From CAYOHP01 sp964403795 [NCBI: uncultured bacterium] (GTDB lineage Bacteria; Muiribacteriota; UBA6191; CAZXTJ01): a stretch of 64,000 nt of DNA. Positions 15,570-25,356 of the stretch are shown here, piece by piece. The position numbers and the translations under genes were made by a program. How positions within the stretch are numbered: position 1 is the first letter of the stretch; the number at the start of each line of letters is the position of its first letter. Below the pieces are notes generated by a model. That model was not told where the DNA came from. It saw only the letters and a program-made list of their open reading frames with translations, and searched no databases. The stretch lies in contig CAYOHP010000009.1 of assembly GCA_964403795.1 (NCBI GenBank), positions 1 through 64,000 of the forward strand, given 5' to 3'.

Positions 15570-15654
15570 TGTACACCACACTACACTTCGAGGAAGGCCG
15601 GAAGCGCGCCCCCGGCCCCGTCCCGAGGGCCCCCCGGGCGAGCCCTCCTCTGGC

Positions 15655-17913
15655 CTAGCGCACCCGGCTGCGAAGCCGCTCCAGATCCCGCTTCAGGATC
15701 TCCCGGTCCCCCCGGGTCCCCTCGTCCGAAGTGTTCCGATCCAGGAACGCTTCCGCCCGGTCGAGGTCCCCGGCGTCGAATCCCAGGTGTCCACTCCGCC
15801 ACACCGACGCCATCCCTTCCAGCAGGTCGACCCCGAGCGCAGCATGGGCCTCGGGCAGCAGCACCTCCCTCACCCGCACGTCCTCCTCGAACCCCGGGTA
15901 CGGCCCCGACTCCCCGACGTACTGGACCAGCCTCCCCAGGGCGGCGATCGCCAGGGCCCGGTCCACCCGGCCCGGGAAGGGAGGGGCGATCACCCGCTGC
16001 AGGAGTTCCACCTCCCGGCGGCGCAGGGGAGCGAAGTCCAGGCCCGCGTCTTCCCGGACGTCGGCCATCCGTTCCACCAGGGCGGCTTCCAGGAAGGACC
16101 CGGGACGTCCCTCGGCCACCCCCCCGAGCAGGCCCTCGACCGGCAGGAAGGCGACCGACCCGTAGAAGGCGGCGGCGTAGTAGCGGAACTGGCCCCGGGC
16201 GAGCAGGGCCACGAACCCGGCCTCTTCGGGGCGGTCCCGGACCGCCCTCCCGGCCGCGTAGACCAGTCGGCGCAGATCGGCCTCGGCCTTGGCCAGCCGG
16301 GGCTGGAACCAGGCCCGCCGCTCGCCGTCGGCGAACCCGCCCCTCAAGGCCTCCTTGAGCGAGGTCACCTCCGAGAGGGTGGTCCCGAGGATCCCCCGGC
16401 GCAGGCCCTGTTCCCGGTGCTCCGCCTGGAGCCGCTTCAGCTCGGTCTCGACGTCGACGGTGGCCATGGTGAGCGCCCAGCCCGAGATCTCCCCCGGCGC
16501 CAGCTCCCGGATGGCCCGCGAGATCCATGAGAAAGGCGGGGTCCGACCGGGACTGGGCCGCACCGTGAGCATCGGGGAGAGCGCCAGATGAATCCCCTGT
16601 TCCTCCAGGTCCCGGTCGACGGCCTCGAAGCCGCGGATCCACTCGCCGCCGGCCGCTTCCGGCTTCCCGCCCCGCGCCAGCCAGGCGAGGACCGCGGAGA
16701 GGGCCGGGAGCGACTCCAGGACCGCCGGGATCCCGGCCGGGTCCACCACGAAGCGGCTGGCACCTTCCTCGGTGAGATGGCGGCTCACCCCGACCGCCAC
16801 CCGCTCGACCCCGGGTCGTCCCGAGCGGGCCCAGGCCGCCACCTCCTCCCGGATCCGCTCCGGCATGCCGGGGTCGAGCACCGCATCGACACCGACCGGG
16901 GCCGCCTCGGGACGCACCCCGCCCCCGCCGGACCCGGCGGCCTCCGGGACGCCGCTCGGCACCAGGGCCCAGATCGCCACCGAGGCGGCACCCGCGACCC
17001 CGAGCCCACCCAGCAGCCGGGCGGCACCCCGCCCCCGCGGCTTCGTCCCCGGCGTGGAAGGTCGAGTCGGGAAGGGTCGGGTGCGCGGCCCCGTCCCCTT
17101 CTCGAGGAGCCCCAGCACGGCCGCCAGGTCCTTGGGTCTCCGGGCGGGATCGGCGGCCAGGCACGCCTCCACCAGGGCCCGGACGCGGCTCCCTGCCTTC
17201 CCCTCGGAACCCCAGGACCACGGGGGAATCCGACCCGAGAGCAGGGTCTCGAGCGCCTTGGGATCGGTGGCCCAGGGATGACGGCCCTCCAGCAGCTGGT
17301 AGAGGCAGAGGCCCCAGGAGAACCAGTCCGAGGCCGGGCTGGCGGCCCCCGAGACCAGCGCCTCGGGAGCCATGTAGGCGATGGTCCCGACCACCGCGCC
17401 GGTCCGGGTCAGGGCCTCGCCCGTCCCGCCCTGGACCAGCCCCAGGTCGCGCCCCCCGCCCCGCCCCGCGGCGCTCCCCCGGTGGGTGGCGGGCACCCGG
17501 CCCCGGCCCCCCCGGCCGGCCGGGCCCCGCGCCTCGAGGCCGCGGGCGATCCCCAGCATGACCTCGAGCGGGTCGCGGTCGCCGACGCCCTCCGAGAGCG
17601 GGCGACCGTCGAGGTACTCCATCGCCAGCCAGGGACCGGCGGGACCCTCGCCCGAGGCGTAGACCTCGACCAGGTTCCCGTGGCGCACCCGGGCCAGGGC
17701 GTCGGCCTCCCTCCGGAAGCGGGTCCGGGTCTCGGCCGGCGCCGACCCCAGCAGCACCTTCACCGCCACCAGGCGATCGAGCTCCCGGTCACGCGCCAGG
17801 AAGACCGCACCCATGCCGCCCTGTCCCAGGAGGCGGACCGGCGGGAAGCGCGCCGCCAGCTCCGCAGGGAAGTCGGGGCCACCCCGAGCCTCGACGTTCC
17901 CCTCGCTCGTCAT
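15655..17913 (-). CDS. Ser/Thr kinase-like membrane protein with aberrant catalytic loop
   Basis: A 752-residue protein from ATG 17913 (an in-frame GTG at 17937 is possible; GGGGGAG lies very close to the ATG). It has the glycine loop LGQGGMGAVF (29-38), ATP lysine K52 in VAVKVLL and the activation segment VVGTIAYMAPEAL with SDWFSWGLCLYQLLEG. Between LGIARGLEA and GLVQGG, however, the expected HRDLKPAN and DFG motifs are missing. Residues about 127-156 read RGPAGRGGRGRVPATHRGSA and onward to GRDLGL. Length is conserved, but nearly every A/T position of the expected codons is G or C. Either a pseudokinase or a sequencing artefact. A membrane segment lies at about 297-315 (LLGGLGVAGAASVAIWALV), and about 440 helical periplasmic residues of unknown family follow. 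Confidence 0.8.
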   Translation of the reverse strand: MTSEGNVEARGGPDFPAELAARFPPVRLLGQGGMGAVFLARDRELDRLVAVKVLLGSAPAETRTRFRREADALARVRHGNLVEVYASGEGPAGPWLAMEYLDGRPLSEGVGDRDPLEVMLGIARGLEARGPAGRGGRGRVPATHRGSAAGRGGGRDLGLVQGGTGEALTRTGAVVGTIAYMAPEALVSGAASPASDWFSWGLCLYQLLEGRHPWATDPKALETLLSGRIPPWSWGSEGKAGSRVRALVEACLAADPARRPKDLAAVLGLLEKGTGPRTRPFPTRPSTPGTKPRGRGAARLLGGLGVAGAASVAIWALVPSGVPEAAGSGGGGVRPEAAPVGVDAVLDPGMPERIREEVAAWARSGRPGVERVAVGVSRHLTEEGASRFVVDPAGIPAVLESLPALSAVLAWLARGGKPEAAGGEWIRGFEAVDRDLEEQGIHLALSPMLTVRPSPGRTPPFSWISRAIRELAPGEISGWALTMATVDVETELKRLQAEHREQGLRRGILGTTLSEVTSLKEALRGGFADGERRAWFQPRLAKAEADLRRLVYAAGRAVRDRPEEAGFVALLARGQFRYYAAAFYGSVAFLPVEGLLGGVAEGRPGSFLEAALVERMADVREDAGLDFAPLRRREVELLQRVIAPPFPGRVDRALAIAALGRLVQYVGESGPYPGFEEDVRVREVLLPEAHAALGVDLLEGMASVWRSGHLGFDAGDLDRAEAFLDRNTSDEGTRGDREILKRDLERLRSRVR

Positions 17914-17987
17914 CTCTCCCCCGAGGTCCCGCCGCACGGGTCCGGTCCGAGCGTAGCCCTATCGCGAGGTCGCACCCGGCGCCGGGC

Positions 17988-18623
17988 TCAGGCCGCTCCC
18001 GGCTTCCGCCAGGTGAGCACCAGGGCGGGCGGCAGGTTGCGGGCCTCGCCGGTCCATCGGTGCACCGGTCCGAAGCGATCCCGCATCCGGCGTCGAAAGG
18101 CGATGGCCGGCGGCAGCGGGAACGAGTGCACGTACTGGAAGGTCGTGAAGGTCCCTCCGGGCTTGAGCGCCTCGAAGGTCTCGCCGATCACCCTCTCGGT
18201 CACCGGAGCGGGCAGGCTGGCGAAGGGAAGTCCGGACACCACATGGTCGAGGGGAAGGAGGCCACGCGCCCCCGCCAGTTCGAGCAGCGATTCCACCGAA
18301 CCGTGCTCGATGTCGAGCCGGGGGAAGCGCTGGCGGAGCACCTCCACCATGGGACCGTCGCGCTCGATCCCGAGATAGCGCCCTCCGGCAGGCAGCGCCG
18401 CCTGGATCGCCCGGGTGAAGGGACCGGTTCCCGGCCCGAACTCGACGATCCGCACCCCGGGGGCCCAGTGGATGTCCTGGATCATGCGCCTGGCCAGGTA
18501 GCGCGAGCTCGGGGCGATCGCCCCGACGGCGCGCGGGTCGGCGAGGAAGCGGGAGAGGAAGGTCCGGAGCCCGGCGGCCCCCTCGCGAACCTCTTCGCCC
18601 AGGCTCGGCGGCTGGTCGCTCAT
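17988..18623 (-). CDS. SAM-dependent methyltransferase, phospholipid N-methyltransferase-like
   Basis: A 211-residue class I methyltransferase. The AdoMet motif I is VEFGPGTGPFTRAI (60-73), followed by YLGIERD and, at the motif IV position, VVSGLPFASLP. The N-terminal DPRAVGAIAPSSRYLARRMI is characteristic of the PmtA/rRNA-dimethylase-like group, whose members include bacterial phosphatidylethanolamine N-methyltransferases. The usual length of that group is about 200 residues, which fits. Substrate is inferred and could instead be RNA or a small molecule. It stands between kinase and korB on the same strand; gaps are 37 and 74 bases. Confidence 0.8.
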   Translation of the reverse strand: MSDQPPSLGEEVREGAAGLRTFLSRFLADPRAVGAIAPSSRYLARRMIQDIHWAPGVRIVEFGPGTGPFTRAIQAALPAGGRYLGIERDGPMVEVLRQRFPRLDIEHGSVESLLELAGARGLLPLDHVVSGLPFASLPAPVTERVIGETFEALKPGGTFTTFQYVHSFPLPPAIAFRRRMRDRFGPVHRWTGEARNLPPALVLTWRKPGAA

Positions 18624-18660
18624 GCCCGAACGCTAGCCGCGAATCCCCGACTCCGGCAAC

Positions 18661-19710
18661 CTACCGGTAGCTGTCCATGATCCCTTCGAGGACCTTCTTC
18701 GACGGCCGGATCCGCTTCTCGGGCAGCAGGGTGAGCGGCTCGTCGATCGGATTCAGGGCGTCGATCACGGTGGGCTTGGTGGGGTCGAGCAGCAGGATGC
18801 CGGTCAGCATGCTGTGCTCCTCGATCCCCTTCTCGATCCGGGCCAGCGCCTTGGCGCGATCGGTGGGGTCGTAGCCCTCCTCGACGGTGGTGAGCCGGAT
18901 CTCGGTCCCGTCATGGAGGTGGATCGGGACGCTCTGGCCGGGGCCGGCCTCGACCTCGGGGAGCTCCTCCCCATCGTCCATGAAGCCGATCTCGTTCAGG
19001 ATCACCTCGTGCTCCTTGCCCCAGGCGTAGGTCTTGGTGGCGCCCGGGAGGTCGGGATTGAAGGTGACGCAGGGGCTGACCACGTCGACCAGGGCGAATC
19101 CCCGGTAGGCCATGGCCGCCTTGAAGACCGCCACCATCTGCTTCTGGTTGGCGGCATAGGCCCGGGCCACGAAGCCCGCCCCCAGCTCGATCGCCAGCCC
19201 GCAGCAGTCGATGGTCCGGAACGGGTTCTTGCCGTGGGAACTCTTGGAGACCGCGCCCTGGTCGGCGGTGGCCGAGAACTGTCCCTTGGTCAGGCCGTAG
19301 ACGCCGTTGTTCTCGATCACGTAGAGCATCTCGGTGTTGCGCCGGATGGCGTGCACGAACTGCCCGATCCCGATCGAGGCGGTGTCCCCGTCGCCCGAGA
19401 CCCCCACCACCTTGAGCCGGTGGTTCACCGCGTTCACGCCGCTGGCCATCGAGGGCATGCGACCGTGGACCCCGTTGAACCCCAGGCTCTGGGAGAGGAA
19501 GTAGGCGGTGGTCTTCGACGAGCACCCGATCCCCGACATCTTGGCGACCTGGGTGGGCTCGACCCCCGCCTCGTAGAAGGCGGTGATCAGCGCCCGGGTC
19601 ACCGAATCGTGCCCGCAGCCTCCGCACAGGGTGGAGGTGGCGCCCTCGTAGGCCTTGCGCTCGAAGCCCAGCTTGTTCGTCTTCTCGGACTTGGCGACCG
19701 CTTCGGACAT
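18661..19710 (-). CDS. korB: 2-oxoacid:ferredoxin oxidoreductase, beta subunit
   Basis: A 349-residue thiamine-diphosphate-binding beta subunit. STLCGGCGHDSVTRAL near the N-terminus supplies the conserved cysteines, SGIGCSSKT another. The ThDP/Mg motif is SGDGDTASIGIGQFVHAIRRN with YVIENNGVYGLTKGQFSATAD. The C-terminal CVTFNP is also typical. With the alpha/gamma subunit it oxidatively decarboxylates a 2-oxoacid, most likely 2-oxoglutarate, with CoA to acyl-CoA and CO2, reducing ferredoxin; it may run in reverse. The start ATG 19710 lies one base after the korA stop (TGA-A-ATG), so the two are coupled. The substrate assignment is from family resemblance only. Confidence 0.93.
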   Translation of the reverse strand: MSEAVAKSEKTNKLGFERKAYEGATSTLCGGCGHDSVTRALITAFYEAGVEPTQVAKMSGIGCSSKTTAYFLSQSLGFNGVHGRMPSMASGVNAVNHRLKVVGVSGDGDTASIGIGQFVHAIRRNTEMLYVIENNGVYGLTKGQFSATADQGAVSKSSHGKNPFRTIDCCGLAIELGAGFVARAYAANQKQMVAVFKAAMAYRGFALVDVVSPCVTFNPDLPGATKTYAWGKEHEVILNEIGFMDDGEELPEVEAGPGQSVPIHLHDGTEIRLTTVEEGYDPTDRAKALARIEKGIEEHSMLTGILLLDPTKPTVIDALNPIDEPLTLLPEKRIRPSKKVLEGIMDSYR

Positions 19711-19711
19711 T

Positions 19712-21499
19712 TCAGACCTCCACGCCGGAGAGGCCCTGGGCCTCGGCGAGAACGTGGCCCGCCGCCAGGGGCAGGCCGTCGAAGTGGGTGATCGACAGGA
19801 GCCGGGGAGCCAGATCCGGGACCTCGGCCCGGAGGATCGCGGCCATCTGGCCATCCCGGTTCTGGTCCACCACGTAGACCCGGTCGAGCCGGGAGACGAA
19901 GCTCCTCAGGCGGTCGAGGTCGACCGGGAGGGCTCTCAGCCGCAGCGAGTCGACCGGAGTGCCCTGGCGGACGCAGCGTTCCACCGCCTCGCGGCAGGCC
20001 CCCTCGCTGGTCCCGTAGTGGATGAACCCGACCTTGGCGCCCGGGTTGCGCACCTCGACCGGAGCCGGGACCAGCTTCCTGGCGGTCTCGAACTTCTTCC
20101 CCAGCCGCACCAGCAGGTCCCGGTAGTTGTCGGGATCCTCGGAATAGGTGGCCGCCGGCGAGTGGCCGGTGCCCCGGGCGAACCAGGCCCCCTTGGGGTC
20201 ACGCACCCCGGCGATGGTGCGGTAGGGGATCCCGTCCCCGTCCACGTCGGCATAACGGCGGAAGCTCGTCATCTTGGCCAGGTCCGCCTCGGTCAGGATC
20301 TTCCCCCGGTCGATCGGCTTCTCCGGGTAGGCGAACCCCTCGCACATCCAGGAGTTCATCCCGAGGTCGAGATCGAGCATCACGAAGACCGGCGTCTGGA
20401 GCCGATCCGCCAGGTCGAAGGCGCTCACCATGTCATCGAAGGTCTCCTCCGGGTTGGCGGGGAAGAGCATCACGTGCTTGGCGTCGCCGTGGGACAGGTA
20501 GTAGGTCGAGAGGATGTCCCCCTGGGCGGTGCGGGTCGGGAGTCCGGTGGAAGGCCCCATGCGCTGCACGTCGACGATCACCGCCGGGGTCTCGGTGAAG
20601 TACCCGAGGCCGGTGAACTCGGACATGAGCGAGACGCCGGGGCCGGCCGTGGCGGTCATGGAGCGGGCGCCTGCCCAGCTCGCTCCCAGGACCATCCCCA
20701 GGCTGGCGAGTTCGTCCTCCGCCTGGATGATGGCGTAGGTGCGCTTGCCGTCGGGATCGGTGCGGTGCTCCTCGCAGTGGCTCATGAAGGACTCGCACAG
20801 CGACGACGACGGCGTGATCGGGTACCAGCCGACGAAGGTGCAGCCGCCGAACATGGCCCCCAGGGCGGCGGCGTCGTTGCCGTCGATCACGAAGCGGCCC
20901 TTGGCCTTGTCCATGGGCTCGACCCGGAAGCGCCGCTCGGCCGGGAGGTTCTCCTTGGCCCAGGCGGCGCCCGCGTCCATGGCCGCCAGGTTGGGGGCGA
21001 TCACCTTGTCCTTGCCGGAGAAGACCTTGGCGAGACCCTGGACCAGGGCGTCCCGGTCGATCCCCAGGTACTCCTGGAGCACCCCGACGTAGACGAAGTT
21101 CACGACCAGCTTGCGGATCTTCACGACCTCGCAGGACTTCCTCACGATCTCGTCGGCCGGGAACGGGATGACCGTCAGGTCGGTGCGATCGGTGGTGCAC
21201 ACCAGCTTGTCCCGCATGAAGACGATCGTCCCCGGTGCCGCCTTGCGCAGGTCGTCGAGCACCGTCTCCTGGTTCATGCAGACCAGGATGTCATCGGTGA
21301 GCTTGCGGGTCCGGAAGTCGTCCTTGGTGACCCGGAGGTTGTACCAGGTGGGCAGCCCGGAGATGTTCGAGGGGAACATGTTCTTGGCGACCACCGGGAT
21401 CCCCATGTTGAGCACGCCGCGCATCAGCACCTGATTGGAGGACTGGCTCCCGGTGCCGTTGCTCGTCGCCACGTGGATCGAGAAGTCGTTGACGTTCAT
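19712..21499 (-). CDS. korA: 2-oxoacid:ferredoxin oxidoreductase, fused gamma-alpha subunit
   Basis: A 595-residue subunit in which the gamma domain (about 1-190; SNGTGSQSSNQVLMRGVLNM, KDKLVCTTD) precedes the alpha domain (from about 215; FVIDGNDAAALGAMFGGCTF, WYPITPSSSLCESF, IIQAEDELASLGMVLGASWA, TATAGPGVSLMSEFTGLGYF). This is the usual KorA order in bacteria with a two-subunit enzyme. It binds CoA and the 2-oxoacid together with KorB. There is no ferredoxin-like delta gene nearby, so electrons must leave to an external ferredoxin through KorB. ATG 21499 is chosen because it begins the conserved domain and has GGGAG upstream. The 242 bases upstream to the next gene show no distinct element. 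Confidence 0.93.
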   Translation of the reverse strand: MNVNDFSIHVATSNGTGSQSSNQVLMRGVLNMGIPVVAKNMFPSNISGLPTWYNLRVTKDDFRTRKLTDDILVCMNQETVLDDLRKAAPGTIVFMRDKLVCTTDRTDLTVIPFPADEIVRKSCEVVKIRKLVVNFVYVGVLQEYLGIDRDALVQGLAKVFSGKDKVIAPNLAAMDAGAAWAKENLPAERRFRVEPMDKAKGRFVIDGNDAAALGAMFGGCTFVGWYPITPSSSLCESFMSHCEEHRTDPDGKRTYAIIQAEDELASLGMVLGASWAGARSMTATAGPGVSLMSEFTGLGYFTETPAVIVDVQRMGPSTGLPTRTAQGDILSTYYLSHGDAKHVMLFPANPEETFDDMVSAFDLADRLQTPVFVMLDLDLGMNSWMCEGFAYPEKPIDRGKILTEADLAKMTSFRRYADVDGDGIPYRTIAGVRDPKGAWFARGTGHSPAATYSEDPDNYRDLLVRLGKKFETARKLVPAPVEVRNPGAKVGFIHYGTSEGACREAVERCVRQGTPVDSLRLRALPVDLDRLRSFVSRLDRVYVVDQNRDGQMAAILRAEVPDLAPRLLSITHFDGLPLAAGHVLAEAQGLSGVEV

Positions 21500-21741
21500 C
21501 GACGCGGTCTCCCGTCCGGAGCCGGCGCCGGGCCCGCCCCGATCAGGGGGATTCAACCCCGACGGGAGGGGCCTCACAGCCCGGGGGTGAGGATTCGCAC
21601 CGGACCTTCCCGGGGATCGCCGGGCGGGACGCCTCGTCCGTCACCACCACGCGCGGATTCCGTCATGGCCTGCCCGCACCGGATACGTTCCGGCTCGGTC
21701 CCCGACCCCGGGTCGGTGAGGCAACCCGACACTCGCGGCCC

Positions 21742-24700
21742 CTACCGTTCCCGATAGAGTTCCAGGACTCGTCGCGGCCTCTCCCTCCAGGGCTCGAGGG
21801 ACTCCAGGTCCAGCGCCGCGCCTTCCGGGCCGAGGGTGGAGAGACCCCGGGCCCTCAGCCAGAGGAGGTCACCCAGGGCCTCCTGGATCAGGGCCGGATC
21901 GGTTGCTGCCACGGCCACCTGGTGGAGATCGCGTTCCGCCTGGCGTGCCCTCTCCAGGGGAATTTCCCGGGCTCCCCGGAAGTGGAGCCAGGCCTCGAGC
22001 CCGATCACCGCCAGCTGCCCCCTCAGGAGGGTGGCCCCGAGGGACTGCGCCGCGGCCGGGATCACGAGATCCGGAAAGGCGCTCGCCGGGGAGAAGTAGG
22101 CGGCGCCTCGCAACGGTCCACCGAGCAGCGCGCTCGCAGCCAACACATGGGAGGTCCCATTGCGGCCGAGATCCGACTCCGCGACCGCTACCGCCAGCAG
22201 AGGGAGGTAGGGGATCCTCGGGATCAGGGGGCCAAACACCTCCTCGGTCTCCCGACGGGATGGAACCGCCGCCAGGGGGGATCCGGGCGCGGCCGTCCCG
22301 ATCGGCTCCCCGCGGGGAGCGATGCCCGGTACCGAGGCAGGGTTCGAGAGGAGATCCTGGCTCCAGGCCGGGGCCCAGCCCCTTCGGATGGTCTCGAACA
22401 CCCGGGCGCGAGCCTCGGTGAGGTCGTCGAGCAGGGCCTCGAACCTCCCGGAGTCGCTTCCCTTGAAGGCGTTCTCCCCGGACAGACCGAGGAACACCCA
22501 CCCCCCCTCCCGGAGCGGGGACCGGTACCCTCCCGGGTCACTGTGTGCCCCCGCGGGAACCGCCAGACGACTCAGCTCCCCGAGAGGTGTCGGGAGGCTC
22601 CGCTCCTCCATCGGCCGGAAGGCCGACTCCAGGGTCCGGAAGCCGGGATAGGCCGCCAGACGATCCCGGTTGGTGCCCGACGCCATCCTCAGCAGGGGCA
22701 TCATCTGGGACCCGACAGCCCGGAGCAGCTGCCTGAGGCCCGCTCCTTCCAGGAGCTCGATCGCCTCCCATCGGTCGGGGTTGCGTCCAGGACCCCAGGT
22801 CTCGCCCAGACGATCCTTCAGCATCTTCTCCAGCTCGGGCAGGGGACGCACCGGAGGGAGACCCGAGGTCGCCAGTACCACCTCGGGCTCGAAGGGGCGC
22901 AAGCGCCGGAGCAGCTGATCCGCTCTCTGCAAGGCAGTACCTGAAGGGGCACTCGGATGGACTGGCCGCAGGGTCTCGAGGACATGGCCCAGGATCTCCC
23001 GGTCGGTCTGCTTCGCCAGCTCGAGATCCGCCTTGCGCCCCGGGGGTATCGGGTCCCGTGCGCCATAGGCGCGGACCAGGTAGGCCGCGGACGCGATCGG
23101 GGCGAGCTCGGCGGCATCCGCGATCCCGGCGCGCAGATCGGCCAGGCTCTTCTCCGCGATGACGATCTCGAGGCGGTGGGCCCCCGCCCGCCGCCGCAGG
23201 AGATCGCGAATCGGGGCACTTCCCGGCGCCCGGGCGACCTCCTGGAGGAGTGCCATCACCGCACCGGGATCCGATGCCTTGCGCGGGGAGTCCACGGGTG
23301 GATCGGCATCCTGGAGGAGGGCGGACACCAGTCCGAGGGCAGGACTCCCGACGTTCCTTCCCAGGAGCAACGTCGGATCCACCGTCAGCAGTGGATGCTG
23401 GGGAATCCCCTGCAGCGGTCCCCGGAGGAGAAAGTGGACCACGAGTGCCGCCTCGTCGGGCGACTCGTCCAGGGCCACGCAACGTCGCACCTCGAACACC
23501 ATCTTCGCGACCACACCCCCGGCCTCCCTCGCCAACGCTCTCTCGAGGCCCGCAGGCGGACCGGGGAAGCCCCTCATGCCCCCGACCCCCGCGAACAGAT
23601 CCTGGCCGGTCGCGATCGATCCCGGCCTCCTCCGCCCTGGGTCGGGAGGACCGAATACCTCCAGCCAGCGGCTCCGCGATTGTCCGAACAGGTCCCGGAG
23701 CGCGGGGTCCGAGAGCCCTGACGGCCGCCGCGGCAGGCCCAGGACCCTCGCTCTGTTCATGGCCGCGAGCGCGGCCCTCAGGACTCGGGACCCCGCGCCC
23801 CCCTGGCCCGCCCGTGCCAGCCAGTCCCCCAACTCCCTGGGCAGGTACTCCGACAGGTCCCCTGTCTCGAACCCGTATCCGGGGGACCGGCCACTCTCGA
23901 TGTCCGTCGCTCCCAGAGGGACCACCAGCCCCTCCAGGACGGAGCCCCGAATTATGCGCTCGACCGGGGACCAGGTCTCCGGCGGCGGGAGTCCCCGTTC
24001 CAGCGCCAGAATCTCGGCGAGACCTTCCAAGGCGAAGCGCGTGCCGGTCATCCTCGACAGGCTCCCGACGGAGGAGATCTGGTCGCTGCCCCATCGGGCT
24101 CCTGGGACGTCCTCACTCCGGATCGCGAGCGTCCACTCGCTCCTCAGGGCGTCGACCAGCTTCTTCACGCCGGCTTCAAGGGCCTCGCCCGCGACTTCGG
24201 CCCGGACCGCCCGGACTGCCGGTTCCGACCGGCCGGTCACGGTCCTCGGCTCGGTAACCGGGGATTCCTGGTTCGAGGGATCGCGATGGGTCCCGGTCTG
24301 GACCCAAGGGAGGAGGCCGAGGGCTCCGACCAGGATCGCCGCAGCGATCCTGAGGCGCCGTCCCGGATCGCCCCTCGCGCCCGCGGGCGGGATCGATGGC
24401 GCGGGAGAGGCCTCGCCCCGATTCCCTCGCTCCGCCCCCTGGTTCTCGCGGCGAGACGAACTCGGCACTGCCAGGACGACCGTGGCGGCGTTGCGGTCGA
24501 CGGCCGCTCCCCGGGGGCCAGGGGTCGCGACCCGATCGGCGGGAGGCGGGATCCTCGCGACCTCCGCACTCTCGAGGGCCTGACGCACGACCCGGGGCCG
24601 GTTCTCCCTCCGGTCCGGATCCCCGGACAGCTGTCGTCTGAGGAGGTCGGCCAGGGCCGAGTCCGGTCGGATCCGGTCGAACCGGAGCTGCGGCTCCACC

Positions 24701-25356
24701 CCGCGGGTCGCCCAGGCGAAGATCTCCTCGCCCGTGAAGGGCAGGCGATCCTCGAGCAGGTGGAAGAGGGTCACCCCCCAGCCGTACCAGTCCGATTGGT
24801 CGCGAAAGCCCTGCCCCCGCCACACCTCGGGAGCCAGGTAGGCCGGAGTTCCGACGTGCATCCCGGTCCGGGTCAGGGAGGTCCGGTCATGGTCCTTCAC
24901 CAGGCCGAAGTCCGTGAGCACCGCCCGGCCGGTACCGGCCTCGACCAGGATGTTGGCGGGCTTCACGTCCCGGTGCAGCAAGTCGCACCGGTGCACGGCT
25001 TCGAGCCCCTCGGCGATCTGGCCCATGGCGCGGACCAGCACCGGGAACGGATGGTCCGGCGACAGGGAGCCACCGGTCACGAACTCCTGGACCAGGAAGG
25101 GTCCCCGGGAGCACTCCCCGGCGTCGAAGACCCGCACCACGTGCGGGTGGGTGATCCGGGACAGGGCTTCCGCCTCTCGCCGCAGGCGATGGGCCTGCTG
25201 GGGGTCGCGGGGAGCCAACACCAGCTTCACCGCCACCTCGCGCCCGAGATCCCGGTCCGAGGCCAGGAACACGACGCCCATGCCCCCGGCCCCCAACACC
25301 CTGGTCGGGGTGAAGCGGGCACGGAGGTCCTCCGGAAAGTCGACGACCTGGCTCAC
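21742..25356 (-). CDS. Large transmembrane Ser/Thr kinase coupled to rtcA
   Basis: A 1,204-residue protein. The N-terminal 280 residues are an intact Hanks kinase: glycine loop LGAGGMGVVF (21-30), ATP lysine K44 in VAVKLVL, HRDVKPANILV near 126, DFGLV near 148 and VGTPAYLAPEVW. After a Pro/Arg/Ser-rich linker, one membrane helix (about 335-353, RIAAAILVGALGLLPWV) leads to some 850 residues that should be periplasmic. These are helical, Arg/Ala/Leu-rich and match no family I know. GTG 25356 is the start because its GTGA overlaps the rtcA stop by four bases. The kinase is thus probably transcribed from the sigma-54 promoter of the RNA-repair operon, which is unusual. Substrates are unknown. Confidence 0.9.
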   Translation of the reverse strand: MSQVVDFPEDLRARFTPTRVLGAGGMGVVFLASDRDLGREVAVKLVLAPRDPQQAHRLRREAEALSRITHPHVVRVFDAGECSRGPFLVQEFVTGGSLSPDHPFPVLVRAMGQIAEGLEAVHRCDLLHRDVKPANILVEAGTGRAVLTDFGLVKDHDRTSLTRTGMHVGTPAYLAPEVWRGQGFRDQSDWYGWGVTLFHLLEDRLPFTGEEIFAWATRGVEPQLRFDRIRPDSALADLLRRQLSGDPDRRENRPRVVRQALESAEVARIPPPADRVATPGPRGAAVDRNAATVVLAVPSSSRRENQGAERGNRGEASPAPSIPPAGARGDPGRRLRIAAAILVGALGLLPWVQTGTHRDPSNQESPVTEPRTVTGRSEPAVRAVRAEVAGEALEAGVKKLVDALRSEWTLAIRSEDVPGARWGSDQISSVGSLSRMTGTRFALEGLAEILALERGLPPPETWSPVERIIRGSVLEGLVVPLGATDIESGRSPGYGFETGDLSEYLPRELGDWLARAGQGGAGSRVLRAALAAMNRARVLGLPRRPSGLSDPALRDLFGQSRSRWLEVFGPPDPGRRRPGSIATGQDLFAGVGGMRGFPGPPAGLERALAREAGGVVAKMVFEVRRCVALDESPDEAALVVHFLLRGPLQGIPQHPLLTVDPTLLLGRNVGSPALGLVSALLQDADPPVDSPRKASDPGAVMALLQEVARAPGSAPIRDLLRRRAGAHRLEIVIAEKSLADLRAGIADAAELAPIASAAYLVRAYGARDPIPPGRKADLELAKQTDREILGHVLETLRPVHPSAPSGTALQRADQLLRRLRPFEPEVVLATSGLPPVRPLPELEKMLKDRLGETWGPGRNPDRWEAIELLEGAGLRQLLRAVGSQMMPLLRMASGTNRDRLAAYPGFRTLESAFRPMEERSLPTPLGELSRLAVPAGAHSDPGGYRSPLREGGWVFLGLSGENAFKGSDSGRFEALLDDLTEARARVFETIRRGWAPAWSQDLLSNPASVPGIAPRGEPIGTAAPGSPLAAVPSRRETEEVFGPLIPRIPYLPLLAVAVAESDLGRNGTSHVLAASALLGGPLRGAAYFSPASAFPDLVIPAAAQSLGATLLRGQLAVIGLEAWLHFRGAREIPLERARQAERDLHQVAVAATDPALIQEALGDLLWLRARGLSTLGPEGAALDLESLEPWRERPRRVLELYRER

